A DNA stretch of 64,000 nucleotides from SFWF01 sp045638145 (GTDB lineage Bacteria > Bacillota > Clostridia > Oscillospirales > Acutalibacteraceae). Position 1 is the stretch's first letter. Each line of letters opens with the position of its first letter. Of this stretch, positions 1-8,023 are shown one piece after another. The notes under the pieces are model-generated. The model had not been told where the DNA came from. It made no database searches and saw nothing but the letters and a program-made list of their open reading frames with translations. The stretch spans positions 160,492-224,491 of the forward strand of contig JAZUAU010000027.1 in the NCBI GenBank assembly GCA_045638145.1, in the 5' to 3' direction. The translations under genes were made by a program, and so were the position numbers.

Positions 1-828
1 GCGGCAGAAATTCGTATAAAACAAAGGCGATCGGCTTCACTTGATACAAAAAAGCTTCGTTCTGCTGCAGCACTTGCCGGAAATTTTTATGCTATTGTCT
101 TTTCTCCCGACGATCTTGAGATAATTAAGGATGGACCGGCACTTCGCAGAAAATTTTTAGATATTGTTCTCGGACAGCTTTATCCGCAGTATATTGAAAT
201 TTTGCGCGACTACACAAGGGCGGTAACTCAGCGAAACACCCTTTTAAAGGAATCACTCGGTAATCCTGACCTTTCTATGTTGGACATTTTTGAGGAACAA
301 ATTGCAGAGCTTGGCGCAAAAATAGTTCGTTACAGAACCGATTACTGCAAAAAAGTTACCCCCCATCTTACTCAAATATATTCCTCACTTTCAAATAAAA
401 GTGAGGAGTTAGAGGCGGTTTATATTTCCCTTTCAAAGCCCGAGGATTTAAAAGATGATCTTCTTCTTGCCCGAAGAGGGGATATTTATTCGGGGGTTAC
501 ATCGGTTGGTCCTCACAGAGATGATTTAGAGTTTAAGATTAATTCTGTATCTGCCCGAATTTTTGGTAGTCAGGGTCAGCAGAGAAGCGTTGCAATAGCC
601 TTAAAGCTTGCCGAAGCTAAAACCATTAAAGAGCTGACGGGCGAAGAACCGGTGCTTATACTCGACGACGTTTTATCAGAGCTTGATAAAACCCGTCAAA
701 ATTATATTTTAAACAATATAAATGACCGTCAGGTATTTATAACCTGCTGTGACCCCGAAAATATTAAAAATCTTCAAACAGGCAAAATTTTCACGGTATC
801 AGCAGGAAGAATTAAGCCAATTACATAG
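1..828 (+). CDS. recF: DNA replication/repair protein RecF, 3' part (5' end outside window)
   Basis: RecF binds gapped or single-stranded DNA junctions and helps load RecA. The frame is open from base 1, giving 275 residues of a family usually near 360, so about the first 85 residues (with Walker A) are outside the window. Visible are the ABC-type signature (SQGQQRS) and the Walker B/D-loop stretch LILDDVLSELD near the C-terminus, both typical of RecF. An internal ATG at 202 is not the start, because homologous sequence (FSPDDLEIIKDGP and onward) precedes it in frame. It is followed after 30 bases by remB and then gyrB, the classic order near oriC in Firmicutes. Identification is secure. Confidence 0.95.
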   Translation, partial: AAEIRIKQRRSASLDTKKLRSAAALAGNFYAIVFSPDDLEIIKDGPALRRKFLDIVLGQLYPQYIEILRDYTRAVTQRNTLLKESLGNPDLSMLDIFEEQIAELGAKIVRYRTDYCKKVTPHLTQIYSSLSNKSEELEAVYISLSKPEDLKDDLLLARRGDIYSGVTSVGPHRDDLEFKINSVSARIFGSQGQQRSVAIALKLAEAKTIKELTGEEPVLILDDVLSELDKTRQNYILNNINDRQVFITCCDPENIKNLQTGKIFTVSAGRIKPIT

Positions 829-858
829 TCTTTATTAATTAAATTTATGGAGTAAATT

Positions 859-1119
859 ATGTACCTTCATCTTGGCGAGCAAAAGGTTGTTAAAAAACGG
901 GACATTATTGGTATTTTCGATATGGATAACACAACCGTAATGAAATCAACCAGAACCTTTTTGAATAATGCCGAAAAATCGGGCGAGGCGGTTACTTTGT
1001 CTTATGAGTTACCAAAATCCTTTGTTGTATGCAAAGGCAACCGAGAAAAAAATAAAACGGTATATATTTCACAGCTTGCCTCCGCAACACTTCAAAAACG
1101 AAGCGAAGATAAATTTTAA
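859..1119 (+). CDS. remB: RemB-like extracellular matrix regulator (DUF370)
   Basis: An 86-residue protein starting MYLHLGEQ, with the DUF370 pattern (VVKKRDIIGIFDMDN, then PKSFVV and KNKTVYIS). In Bacillus subtilis the equivalent gene (yaaB/remB) sits between recF and gyrB, exactly as here. DUF370 proteins such as RemA are DNA-binding regulators of biofilm matrix and osmoprotection genes. The function here is inferred from family and synteny only. The start ATG has a GGAG ribosome site (849-852, in TTTATGGAGTAAATT). It lies 30 bases after recF and 39 before gyrB, so it is probably co-transcribed. Confidence 0.85.
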   Translation: MYLHLGEQKVVKKRDIIGIFDMDNTTVMKSTRTFLNNAEKSGEAVTLSYELPKSFVVCKGNREKNKTVYISQLASATLQKRSEDKF

Positions 1120-1158
1120 TTGTTAAAAACTCAATGAATTAAATTCAAGGAGATAAAA

Positions 1159-3102
1159 ATGAGCAACGAAACTATTAAAAACACACAGGTTACAGAGAGC
1201 TACGACGAGAGTTCCATTCAGGTACTTGAAGGACTTGAGGCGGTAAGAAAGCGCCCCGGTATGTATATCGGTTCAACCGGCGAGCGCGGACTTCATCATC
1301 TCGTTTACGAAATCGTCGATAACTCAATAGACGAGGCTCTTGCCGGCTACTGCGACAAGATTACCGTGGAGATTATTGACGACGGTATAATTCGCGTTAC
1401 CGATAACGGAAGAGGTATCCCTGTTGGAATTAACCCCCAGAAGGGAATTCCTACTGTAACTGTTGTATTTACCATTCTTCACGCAGGCGGTAAATTCGGC
1501 GGTAGCGGATATAAGGTTTCGGGAGGACTTCACGGAGTTGGCGCTTCGGTTGTTAACGCTCTTTCAAGCTGGCTTGAGGTTGAGGTCCGTGACGGCAAAA
1601 ATGTCTATAAGCAGAGATATGAAAAGGGTAATATTGTAACCGAGCTCGAGGTAATAGGCACCTGTAATGAAACAGGTACAACCGTAACCTTTAAGCCCGA
1701 CCCGACAATATTTACCGACACCACGACTTATGACTATGATACCCTTCTCAATCGTCTTCGTGAGCAGGCTTTTCTTAATGCAGGCATCCGCATAGTGCTC
1801 GAGGATAAGCGTACCGATGTTTTCGAACCCAAAACCGATGACCTCTGCTATGAGGGCGGTATCAGAGAATATGTTGAATATCTCCGTCAGGGTATAAAAA
1901 AGGACCCTATTTCGGATATTATCTATCTTTCGGGCACTCGCGGCGACTCAACCGCAGAAATTGCCCTTATGTGGTCAACCGCTTATGATAATAAGATTAT
2001 GTCTTTTGCAAATACACTTCACACAATCGACGGCGGTACCCACGAGCAGGCTTTCCGTCAGACAGTGGCCAGAGTTGTAAATAAATATGCACACGATTTC
2101 AAGAAGCTTAAGGTTGATTCCGATAACCTCAAGGGCGAGGATATTATGGAAGGACTTATTGCAGTTGTGTCTGTAAAGCTTGCAGATGCACAGTTCGAGT
2201 CGCAGACCAAGGCAAAGCTTGGTAATACATCGATCGGACAGATGGTGCGTGACCTTATAAATGACCAGCTTTACAGATTCTTAGAGGAGCATCCTGCTGA
2301 CGCTAAAATCGTTATAGATAAGGCTATTGCGGCATCAAATGCGCGTGAAGCTGCACAAAAAGCAAGAGATGCTTCTCGTAATAAGTCGGGTATTGGCGGA
2401 AAGACCAGAATGCCCGAAAAACTTAAAGACTGTATCAGTGATGACCCGACCAAGACCGAAATTTATATCGTCGAGGGAGATAGTGCAGGCGGCTCTGCGG
2501 TTGAGGGCAGAAACTCTACCTATCAGGCAATTCTCCCCCTCTGGGGTAAGATGCTGAACGTTGAGAAGGCACGCGATGACAAGGTTTACGGAAACGACAA
2601 GCTTTCCCCTGTTATCGTGGCACTCGGAACGGGAATTGGCGAGAATTTTGATATAAATCGACTTCGTTATGACAAGATTGTTATTATGGCCGATGCCGAT
2701 GTCGACGGTAGCCATATCAGAACACTTCTGCTCACCTTCTTCTTCCGCTATATGCCCGAGCTGATTGAAACGGGACACGTTTATTTGGCACAGCCCCCCC
2801 TCTTCCGCGTTTCAAAGGGCAAGCAGCACTTTGATGCCTTTAACGAAGAGGAAAAGGCAGAGTATATCGAGCGTCTCGGCGGTACGGCAGATGTTCAGCG
2901 CTATAAGGGTCTTGGTGAAATGGATCCCGATCAGCTTTGGGAAACAACCCTTAACCCCGAAACGAGAACCTTCCTTCGCGTTACGATGAGCGACGCCATG
3001 CTTGCGGATGAAACCTTCACAATGCTCATGGGCGAAGAGGTTGAACCGAGAAAGCAGTTTATTGAAGAAAATGCGGTCTTTGCGACCGATTTGGATATCT
3101 AA
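1159..3102 (+). CDS. gyrB: DNA gyrase subunit B
   Basis: ATPase subunit of DNA gyrase, which introduces negative supercoils together with GyrA. The 647 residues match the short Firmicute form. In order: a GHKL ATPase domain at the N-terminus (DNSIDEAL, DNGRGIPV, GGLHGVG), a transducer domain, the TOPRIM domain (EGDSAGGSA near residue 440, then DADVDGSH near 515), and the C-terminal tail with QRYKGLGEMD. The start ATG is preceded by AGGAG at 1148-1152. gyrA follows after 20 bases, so the two subunits form one operon downstream of recF-remB. Confidence 0.98.
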   Translation: MSNETIKNTQVTESYDESSIQVLEGLEAVRKRPGMYIGSTGERGLHHLVYEIVDNSIDEALAGYCDKITVEIIDDGIIRVTDNGRGIPVGINPQKGIPTVTVVFTILHAGGKFGGSGYKVSGGLHGVGASVVNALSSWLEVEVRDGKNVYKQRYEKGNIVTELEVIGTCNETGTTVTFKPDPTIFTDTTTYDYDTLLNRLREQAFLNAGIRIVLEDKRTDVFEPKTDDLCYEGGIREYVEYLRQGIKKDPISDIIYLSGTRGDSTAEIALMWSTAYDNKIMSFANTLHTIDGGTHEQAFRQTVARVVNKYAHDFKKLKVDSDNLKGEDIMEGLIAVVSVKLADAQFESQTKAKLGNTSIGQMVRDLINDQLYRFLEEHPADAKIVIDKAIAASNAREAAQKARDASRNKSGIGGKTRMPEKLKDCISDDPTKTEIYIVEGDSAGGSAVEGRNSTYQAILPLWGKMLNVEKARDDKVYGNDKLSPVIVALGTGIGENFDINRLRYDKIVIMADADVDGSHIRTLLLTFFFRYMPELIETGHVYLAQPPLFRVSKGKQHFDAFNEEEKAEYIERLGGTADVQRYKGLGEMDPDQLWETTLNPETRTFLRVTMSDAMLADETFTMLMGEEVEPRKQFIEENAVFATDLDI

Positions 3103-3122
3103 CGAAAGGAGAGCTGAAACAA

Positions 3123-5681
3123 ATGGCAAAACAGGAAAAGGTCTATTGGCCCGAAAGTGAAGATACCAACATTGTTCCCGTCGAAATAGTTGACGAGGTC
3201 AAGGGTAGCATGCTTCAGTACGGTATGAGCGTGCTTGTCGGCCGTGCTCTCCCCGATGTTCGTGACGGACTAAAGCCCGTTCACAGAAGAATTCTTTATA
3301 CAATGTATGAAAACGGTCTAACACCCGACAAAGCATATCGTAAGTGTGCTGATACCGTCGGTGCGGTGCTCGGTCGTTATCATCCTCATGGCGACTCCTC
3401 TGTTTATGAGGCTATGGTTAGAATGGCGCAGGACTTCTCTCTGCGTTATCCCCTCATAGACGGACACGGAAACTTCGGTAATATCGATGGTTATCCTGCT
3501 GCGGCTTACCGATACACCGAGTCAAAGATGAACAGACTTTCTCTTCATATGCTCGACGATATTGATAAGGATACTGTTGATTTCGTTCCGAACTATGATG
3601 ACAGACTTAAAGAGCCTACCGTTCTTCCCGTTCGCTTCCCGCAGTTGCTCGTTAACGGTTCATCAGGTATCGCATTCGGTATGGCTACCGAAATTCCACC
3701 CCACAACCTAGGAGAAGCCATCGACGGTATGTGCTACCTTATCGACAACCCCGAGGCAGAGCTTTCCGACCTTTGCGAATATATTAAGGGACCCGATTTT
3801 CCCACCGGCGGAATTATAATGGGCAGAGCGGGTATCCGCGGCGCCTATGCAACCGGTAAGGGCAGAATCGTAGTTCGCGGTAAGACAGAAATTGAGGAGC
3901 TTTCAAACGGAAAGTTCAGAATCGTTATTACCGAGATTCCCTATAAGGTTAGAAAAGAAGCTCTTGTTAAGAAGATTTATGACCTTGCCGCTGAAAAGAG
4001 GGTTGAGGGCATTGATGATGTTGTTGACTACTCCTCAAAGCGTGACGGCGGCATCAGAATAGTGGTTGACATAAAGCGTGATGCTAATCCGCAGGTTGTT
4101 CTTAATAAGCTCTATTCCTACACCGAGCTTCAGACCACCTTCGGCGCAAACCTTATAGCTATCGTAAACGGAAAACCGCAGATTCTGACCCTTAAGGAGA
4201 TGCTTCAGAACTGCATCGACTTCCAATGTGAGATTATCGAACGCAGAACCGCCTTTGATATGAAGAAGGCTCAGGAGAGAGCCCACATTTTAGAGGCTCT
4301 TAATACCGCAATCGACTTTATCGATGAGGTTATTTCTATAATCCGCACCTCAAAGACCATCCCCGAATCCAAGGAGAGACTTGCAGAGCGTTTCCAGTTT
4401 GACGATGTTCAGACCACCGCTATAGTTCAGATGCAGCTCGGTAAGCTTGCCGGCATGGAAAAGCAGAAGATTGAGGATGAGCTTAATGAGAAATATGCCT
4501 TTATTAAGGAGTGTCAGGAGATTTTAGCATCCCACTCCAGAGTTCTTGATATCGTTAAGACCGAGGCTCTGAATCTCAGAGATAAATACTCCGACGACAG
4601 AAGAACAGAGATTTCTGCCGTTTCGGGAGAGGTTGATATTGAAGACCTTATTCCTGAGGAAGAGTGCGTTATCACAAAGACTACCGGCGGATATATTAAG
4701 CGTCTTCCTGCCGATACCTATTCGGTACAGAACAGAGGCGGTAAGGGTATTAAGGGTATGACCACCCGAGAGGACGATTTCGTTGAGTCTATGTTCGTTT
4801 GCTCGTCCCACGACTGGATTATGATGTTTACAAACCTCGGCCGAGTTTACAGACTCAAGGCCTATGAGATTCCTGAGGGTACTCGCACATCAAAGGGTAT
4901 GAATGTGGTTAACATAATACCACTTATGCCGGACGAGAAGGTTACAAAGATTCTCCCCTGCCCCGAGCTTGACAACGAGCAGTTTATCGTTATGGGTACT
5001 AAGGATGGCGTAATCAAGAGAACCTCTATGGAAGCCTTTAAGAACACGAGAAAGACCGGTATTATCGCACTTGAGCTTGACGAGGGCGATGAGCTTCGCT
5101 TTGTTGCTCTGACGGTTGGCAAGTCAAGTCTCCTTGTTGCCACTAAGAAGGGCTTTGCGATTCGCTTTGATGAAAACGATGTTCGCCCGATGGGTCGTAC
5201 CGCACGAGGTGTTCGTGCTATCAAGCTCCGCGAGGGCGATGAGGTTGTTTCTATGGCTGCCTGCGATGAGGATACGGTTCTTCTTACCGTTACCGAAACG
5301 GGGTACGGCAGAAGAACACCTATCTCCGACCACAGGCTCCAGTCTCGTGGTGGTAAGGGTATCACAAACTACCGATGTGAGAAATATGGTGATGTTTGTG
5401 CCGTTGTCGCCGTTAGCGAGGATGAGGACATTATTATGATTTCTACCGACGGTATAATCATCAGGATTGCCGCCGATACAATCAGTATGTTTAACCGCCC
5501 CTCAAAGGGTGTTCGCATTATGAAGTTCGGACAGAATGCCGAGGCACGGGTTCTCTCGGTTGCAACTGCTGCTCATAATGAGGAAGAGGTTACCGACCTG
5601 CCCGACGCACCCGATGCAGATGCTACAGAGGCGCCTGCAGACGAGCCTATCGACGAGCCCGAGGAAACCACAGAGGAATAA
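3123..5681 (+). CDS. gyrA: DNA gyrase subunit A
   Basis: Breakage-reunion subunit of gyrase, 852 residues. The winged-helix/tower part carries the catalytic tyrosine in AAAYRYTE (Tyr131). The quinolone-resistance region reads HPHGDSSVYE, with Ser92 and Glu96 at the positions equivalent to E. coli Ser83 and Asp87, a sensitive-looking arrangement. The C-terminal beta-pinwheel has a GyrA box (QNRGGKG) that distinguishes gyrase from topoisomerase IV, and a degenerate second copy (QSRGGKG). The last 30 or so residues are a low-complexity acidic Pro/Glu/Asp tail. GAAAGGAG precedes the ATG. Confidence 0.98.
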   Translation: MAKQEKVYWPESEDTNIVPVEIVDEVKGSMLQYGMSVLVGRALPDVRDGLKPVHRRILYTMYENGLTPDKAYRKCADTVGAVLGRYHPHGDSSVYEAMVRMAQDFSLRYPLIDGHGNFGNIDGYPAAAYRYTESKMNRLSLHMLDDIDKDTVDFVPNYDDRLKEPTVLPVRFPQLLVNGSSGIAFGMATEIPPHNLGEAIDGMCYLIDNPEAELSDLCEYIKGPDFPTGGIIMGRAGIRGAYATGKGRIVVRGKTEIEELSNGKFRIVITEIPYKVRKEALVKKIYDLAAEKRVEGIDDVVDYSSKRDGGIRIVVDIKRDANPQVVLNKLYSYTELQTTFGANLIAIVNGKPQILTLKEMLQNCIDFQCEIIERRTAFDMKKAQERAHILEALNTAIDFIDEVISIIRTSKTIPESKERLAERFQFDDVQTTAIVQMQLGKLAGMEKQKIEDELNEKYAFIKECQEILASHSRVLDIVKTEALNLRDKYSDDRRTEISAVSGEVDIEDLIPEEECVITKTTGGYIKRLPADTYSVQNRGGKGIKGMTTREDDFVESMFVCSSHDWIMMFTNLGRVYRLKAYEIPEGTRTSKGMNVVNIIPLMPDEKVTKILPCPELDNEQFIVMGTKDGVIKRTSMEAFKNTRKTGIIALELDEGDELRFVALTVGKSSLLVATKKGFAIRFDENDVRPMGRTARGVRAIKLREGDEVVSMAACDEDTVLLTVTETGYGRRTPISDHRLQSRGGKGITNYRCEKYGDVCAVVAVSEDEDIIMISTDGIIIRIAADTISMFNRPSKGVRIMKFGQNAEARVLSVATAAHNEEEVTDLPDAPDADATEAPADEPIDEPEETTEE

Positions 5682-5689
5682 TTAGTATT

Positions 5690-5715
5690 GCGGAGCCGCG
5701 GATTCGTGGCTCCGT
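5690..5715 (+). terminator. Possible hairpin terminator after gyrA
   Basis: CGGAGCC (5691-5697) and GGCTCCG (5708-5714) form a perfect 7-bp stem around a 10-base loop, 10 bases after the gyrA stop. What follows is AT-rich but is not a clean T-run, so termination is uncertain. Confidence 0.35.
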
Positions 5716-5777
5716 ATATTAAATTTGCAAAAAAACGAGAAACTCAAAGAAAAAGCGAGAAAACCGGAGGAAAACAC

Positions 5778-6773
5778 TTGAACAACGAATATTCAAACCA
5801 ATACGTTTTCGGGGAGAGCGACCTACAGAGAGAAAAGAGTGAAATCAGACAACGCTCTATGTATATAGGGCTTGCTATGCTTATCACACTTGCAGCACAG
5901 GTCTTTTGGTCGGTCGCGTATTTTAATGTAATGAGACTGTTTGGAATAGATAATGACGCGGCAATAGAGATTGCCCAGAGGCCTATTGTTAATCAGCTTA
6001 TTAACCAGATTCTCTCTGCAATTATTTTTACTTTACCTTTTCTAGTTGTCACAAGCGGTTGTCAGCTGAAGCATGGGGATATTGCGAGCTATAAAAAGCC
6101 TGATAAAGAATTTTTGCTACCTATTATATTTATTAGCATTTCATTCTTTGCCTTTGCAAATATGGCGAGTAGTGTTGTGACAAATATATTTGCCGGCTTC
6201 GGAAAAGAGGTTACAGGCGGCACTATGCCCGAAACCACAGGAATATTCGGCTTTATCGTTACCTTTATAGGTGCGGCAGTTGTTGCCCCCTTAACCGAAG
6301 AATTTGCTATGCGCGGCGTTGTGCTTGGCGCCCTTCGTAAATATGGCGACGGCTTTGCTCTACTTGTTTCAGCCCTTCTTTTCGGGCTTATGCACGGCAA
6401 CTTTATGCAGATTCCTTTTGCATTTGTTGTCGGTCTTGCCCTGGGCTTTGCCGTTATCAAAACGCGAAGCGTATGGACAGGTGTTATAATCCACTTTATA
6501 AACAATGCGACAGCCGTTATTCTTGAAACGGCATCGCGAGGATTGCCACAAACTGCAAAAGCCCTTATAAATACGGGATATTTTTGCCTCTGTTTTGCCT
6601 GCCTCTTTATAGGAATATTGCTTTTGAAGGGCGAAACAAAAAAGCTTTGCAAGTTAACATCCTGCGAAACCGGGCAAAAACCCCAAAAGATTGCGGGATA
6701 TTTCTTCTCCGGTTTCTTTATGATAGCCTATCTTGTGCTTATAACCTTTACTGCTATGGGCAACCTCAAATAG
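5778..6773 (+). CDS. CPBP-family intramembrane metalloprotease
   Basis: About 331 residues from a TTG start at 5778, chosen because CCGGAGGA ends 7 bases upstream. The longer frame from 5688 begins inside the hairpin after gyrA. Several hydrophobic segments are present. The CPBP (Abi/CAAX protease-like) signature is visible: EEFAMR with Glu174, Glu175 and Arg179, then GLMHGN (His206) and HFINN (His239). These are the metal ligands and catalytic residues of the family. Bacterial members serve in peptide processing, bacteriocin self-immunity or unknown roles, and the substrate cannot be told here. The gene lies between gyrA and the first parS site. Confidence 0.85.
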   Translation: MNNEYSNQYVFGESDLQREKSEIRQRSMYIGLAMLITLAAQVFWSVAYFNVMRLFGIDNDAAIEIAQRPIVNQLINQILSAIIFTLPFLVVTSGCQLKHGDIASYKKPDKEFLLPIIFISISFFAFANMASSVVTNIFAGFGKEVTGGTMPETTGIFGFIVTFIGAAVVAPLTEEFAMRGVVLGALRKYGDGFALLVSALLFGLMHGNFMQIPFAFVVGLALGFAVIKTRSVWTGVIIHFINNATAVILETASRGLPQTAKALINTGYFCLCFACLFIGILLLKGETKKLCKLTSCETGQKPQKIAGYFFSGFFMIAYLVLITFTAMGNLK

Positions 6774-6776
6774 CAT

Positions 6777-6792
6777 TGTTTCACGTGAAACA
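6777..6792. promoter_or_regulatory. parS: parS site 1
   Basis: A perfect 16-bp palindrome, TGTTTCACGTGAAACA, identical to the Firmicute ParB/Spo0J binding consensus. It lies in the 30-base gap between the CPBP gene and tadA. parA and parB are present at 33.6-35.2 kb in the same window. Confidence 0.95.
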
Positions 6793-6803
6793 AAGGAGAA
6801 TTT

Positions 6804-7253
6804 ATGAATAAAAAGTTTATGGAAGAAGCACTGACACTTGCTAAAAGCGCGGCAGAAATGGGCGACGTGCCGGTAGGAGCTGTTGTTGTAAAAAACGGAA
6901 AAATAATTGGTAGAGGTTATAATTTTCGAGAAACAAAGAACGACCCCACCGCCCATGCAGAAATTGTCGCAATAAGAAAGGCGGCAGAAACGCTTGGTAA
7001 TTGGCATCTTGACGACTGCGAGATATATGTTACCCTTGAGCCTTGTCCGATGTGTGCGGGTGCAATTATTAATTCCCGCATAAAAACAGTGGTGTTTGGA
7101 GCTTTTGATAAAAAAGCGGGTTCTGCGTCATCCGACTCGGTCATAGATCTTTTTTCGTTGCCTTATAATCATAAGCCCGAGGTTTTTTGCGGAATTTGTG
7201 AAAAAGAGTGCGCTAAGCTACTGACTGATTTCTTCGAGGAGAAGCGTAAATAA
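6804..7253 (+). CDS. tadA: tRNA-specific adenosine deaminase TadA
   Basis: Deaminates adenosine 34 to inosine in tRNA-Arg(ACG) so that it can read several codons. It is a 149-residue CDA-fold enzyme. The zinc site is complete: HAE (His51, proton-donor Glu53) and PCPMC (Cys81, Cys84). Length and the N-terminal ALTLAKSAAEMGDVPVGAVVV are typical of TadA rather than of cytidine or guanine deaminases. AAAGGAG precedes the ATG and immediately follows parS site 1. The stop TAA shares one base with the ATG of the next gene, suggesting coupled translation. Confidence 0.95.
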   Translation: MNKKFMEEALTLAKSAAEMGDVPVGAVVVKNGKIIGRGYNFRETKNDPTAHAEIVAIRKAAETLGNWHLDDCEIYVTLEPCPMCAGAIINSRIKTVVFGAFDKKAGSASSDSVIDLFSLPYNHKPEVFCGICEKECAKLLTDFFEEKRK

Positions 7254-7936
7254 TGAAGAAAATAATGAGAATGAACGAAGTCTATTGGCTTCTTGGCAAT
7301 ATACTTTGTGCTGTTGGAATTGCCCTTTGCACAAAATCAGGGCTCGGTCTTTCTATGATTGCTGCACCGCCCTTTATACTTAATCAGTATTTGGTGCACT
7401 TTTCACCCTTTTTCACACAGGGTGCTTGCGAGTACATATTACAGGCTTTTTTGCTTTTAGTAATGTGTATGCTAACGGGTAAATTCAGATTTAAGTATCT
7501 TTTATCATTCGCAACGGCATTTATCTTCGGCAATATGGTGGACCTATCACTTTGGTTTTGTGGCGGTCAGGCGGTTTACGATAGCTTGGTACTGAGAATA
7601 ATAGCCTTTGCGGTTAGCGAAATTATCGTATCTCTTGCTATCGCTTGTTATTTCAGAACAAGCCTTCCGCTTTGTGTTTATGAGCTTTTTGTGGTTGCGG
7701 TTGCAGATAGATTTAAGAGACCATCCCACAGAATAAAGATGATTTTCGATTATTTTATGCTAACACTCTCTATAGCGCTGACCTTACTGCTTTTTGGTGG
7801 CTTTGTAGGGATCGGAGTAGGCACAATAATTCTTACCTTGGTAAATTCACACCTAATCCGGCTTTGGGGCATAGTGCTTGATAAACTCTTCGGAAACGAG
7901 CCTAGATTTCCTAAGCTGACTAAAAAGCTTTCATAA
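7253..7936 (+). CDS. YczE/YitT-like integral membrane protein (DUF6198-type)
   Basis: A 227-residue protein with about five to six hydrophobic helices. It starts in the last base of the tadA stop codon. The N-terminal pattern NILCAVGIALCTKSGLGLSMI resembles the YczE/YyaS/YitT-type membrane family, whose function is largely unknown. Family placement is by recall of this motif, so it is moderate. The gene is bounded by parS site 2 immediately downstream. Confidence 0.6.
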   Translation: MKKIMRMNEVYWLLGNILCAVGIALCTKSGLGLSMIAAPPFILNQYLVHFSPFFTQGACEYILQAFLLLVMCMLTGKFRFKYLLSFATAFIFGNMVDLSLWFCGGQAVYDSLVLRIIAFAVSEIIVSLAIACYFRTSLPLCVYELFVVAVADRFKRPSHRIKMIFDYFMLTLSIALTLLLFGGFVGIGVGTIILTLVNSHLIRLWGIVLDKLFGNEPRFPKLTKKLS

Positions 7937-7940
7937 TGGT

Positions 7941-7956
7941 TGTTTCACGTGAAACA
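7941..7956. promoter_or_regulatory. parS: parS site 2
   Basis: A second perfect TGTTTCACGTGAAACA, 1164 bases from site 1 and 4 bases after the stop of the YczE-like gene. Two consensus sites this close to recF/gyrBA mark the origin-proximal centromere region for ParB spreading and SMC loading. Confidence 0.95.
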
Positions 7957-7978
7957 ATCCCAATAAAATAATAAAACA

Positions 7979-8023
7979 CCCTTCGTCCGCATATAATTAT
8001 CTGCAAGGACGGAGGGCTTTTTT
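7979..8023 (+). terminator. Terminator-like hairpin that contains the SD of the next gene
   Basis: CCCTTCGTCC (7979-7988) pairs with GGACGGAGGG (8007-8016) over 10 bp with one G-U pair. It is followed by CTTTTTT, which runs straight into the ATG at 8024. The 3' arm includes GGAGGG, which is the only good Shine-Dalgarno sequence for the downstream flippase. The structure could therefore end transcription from upstream and also hide the ribosome site. Confidence 0.75.
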
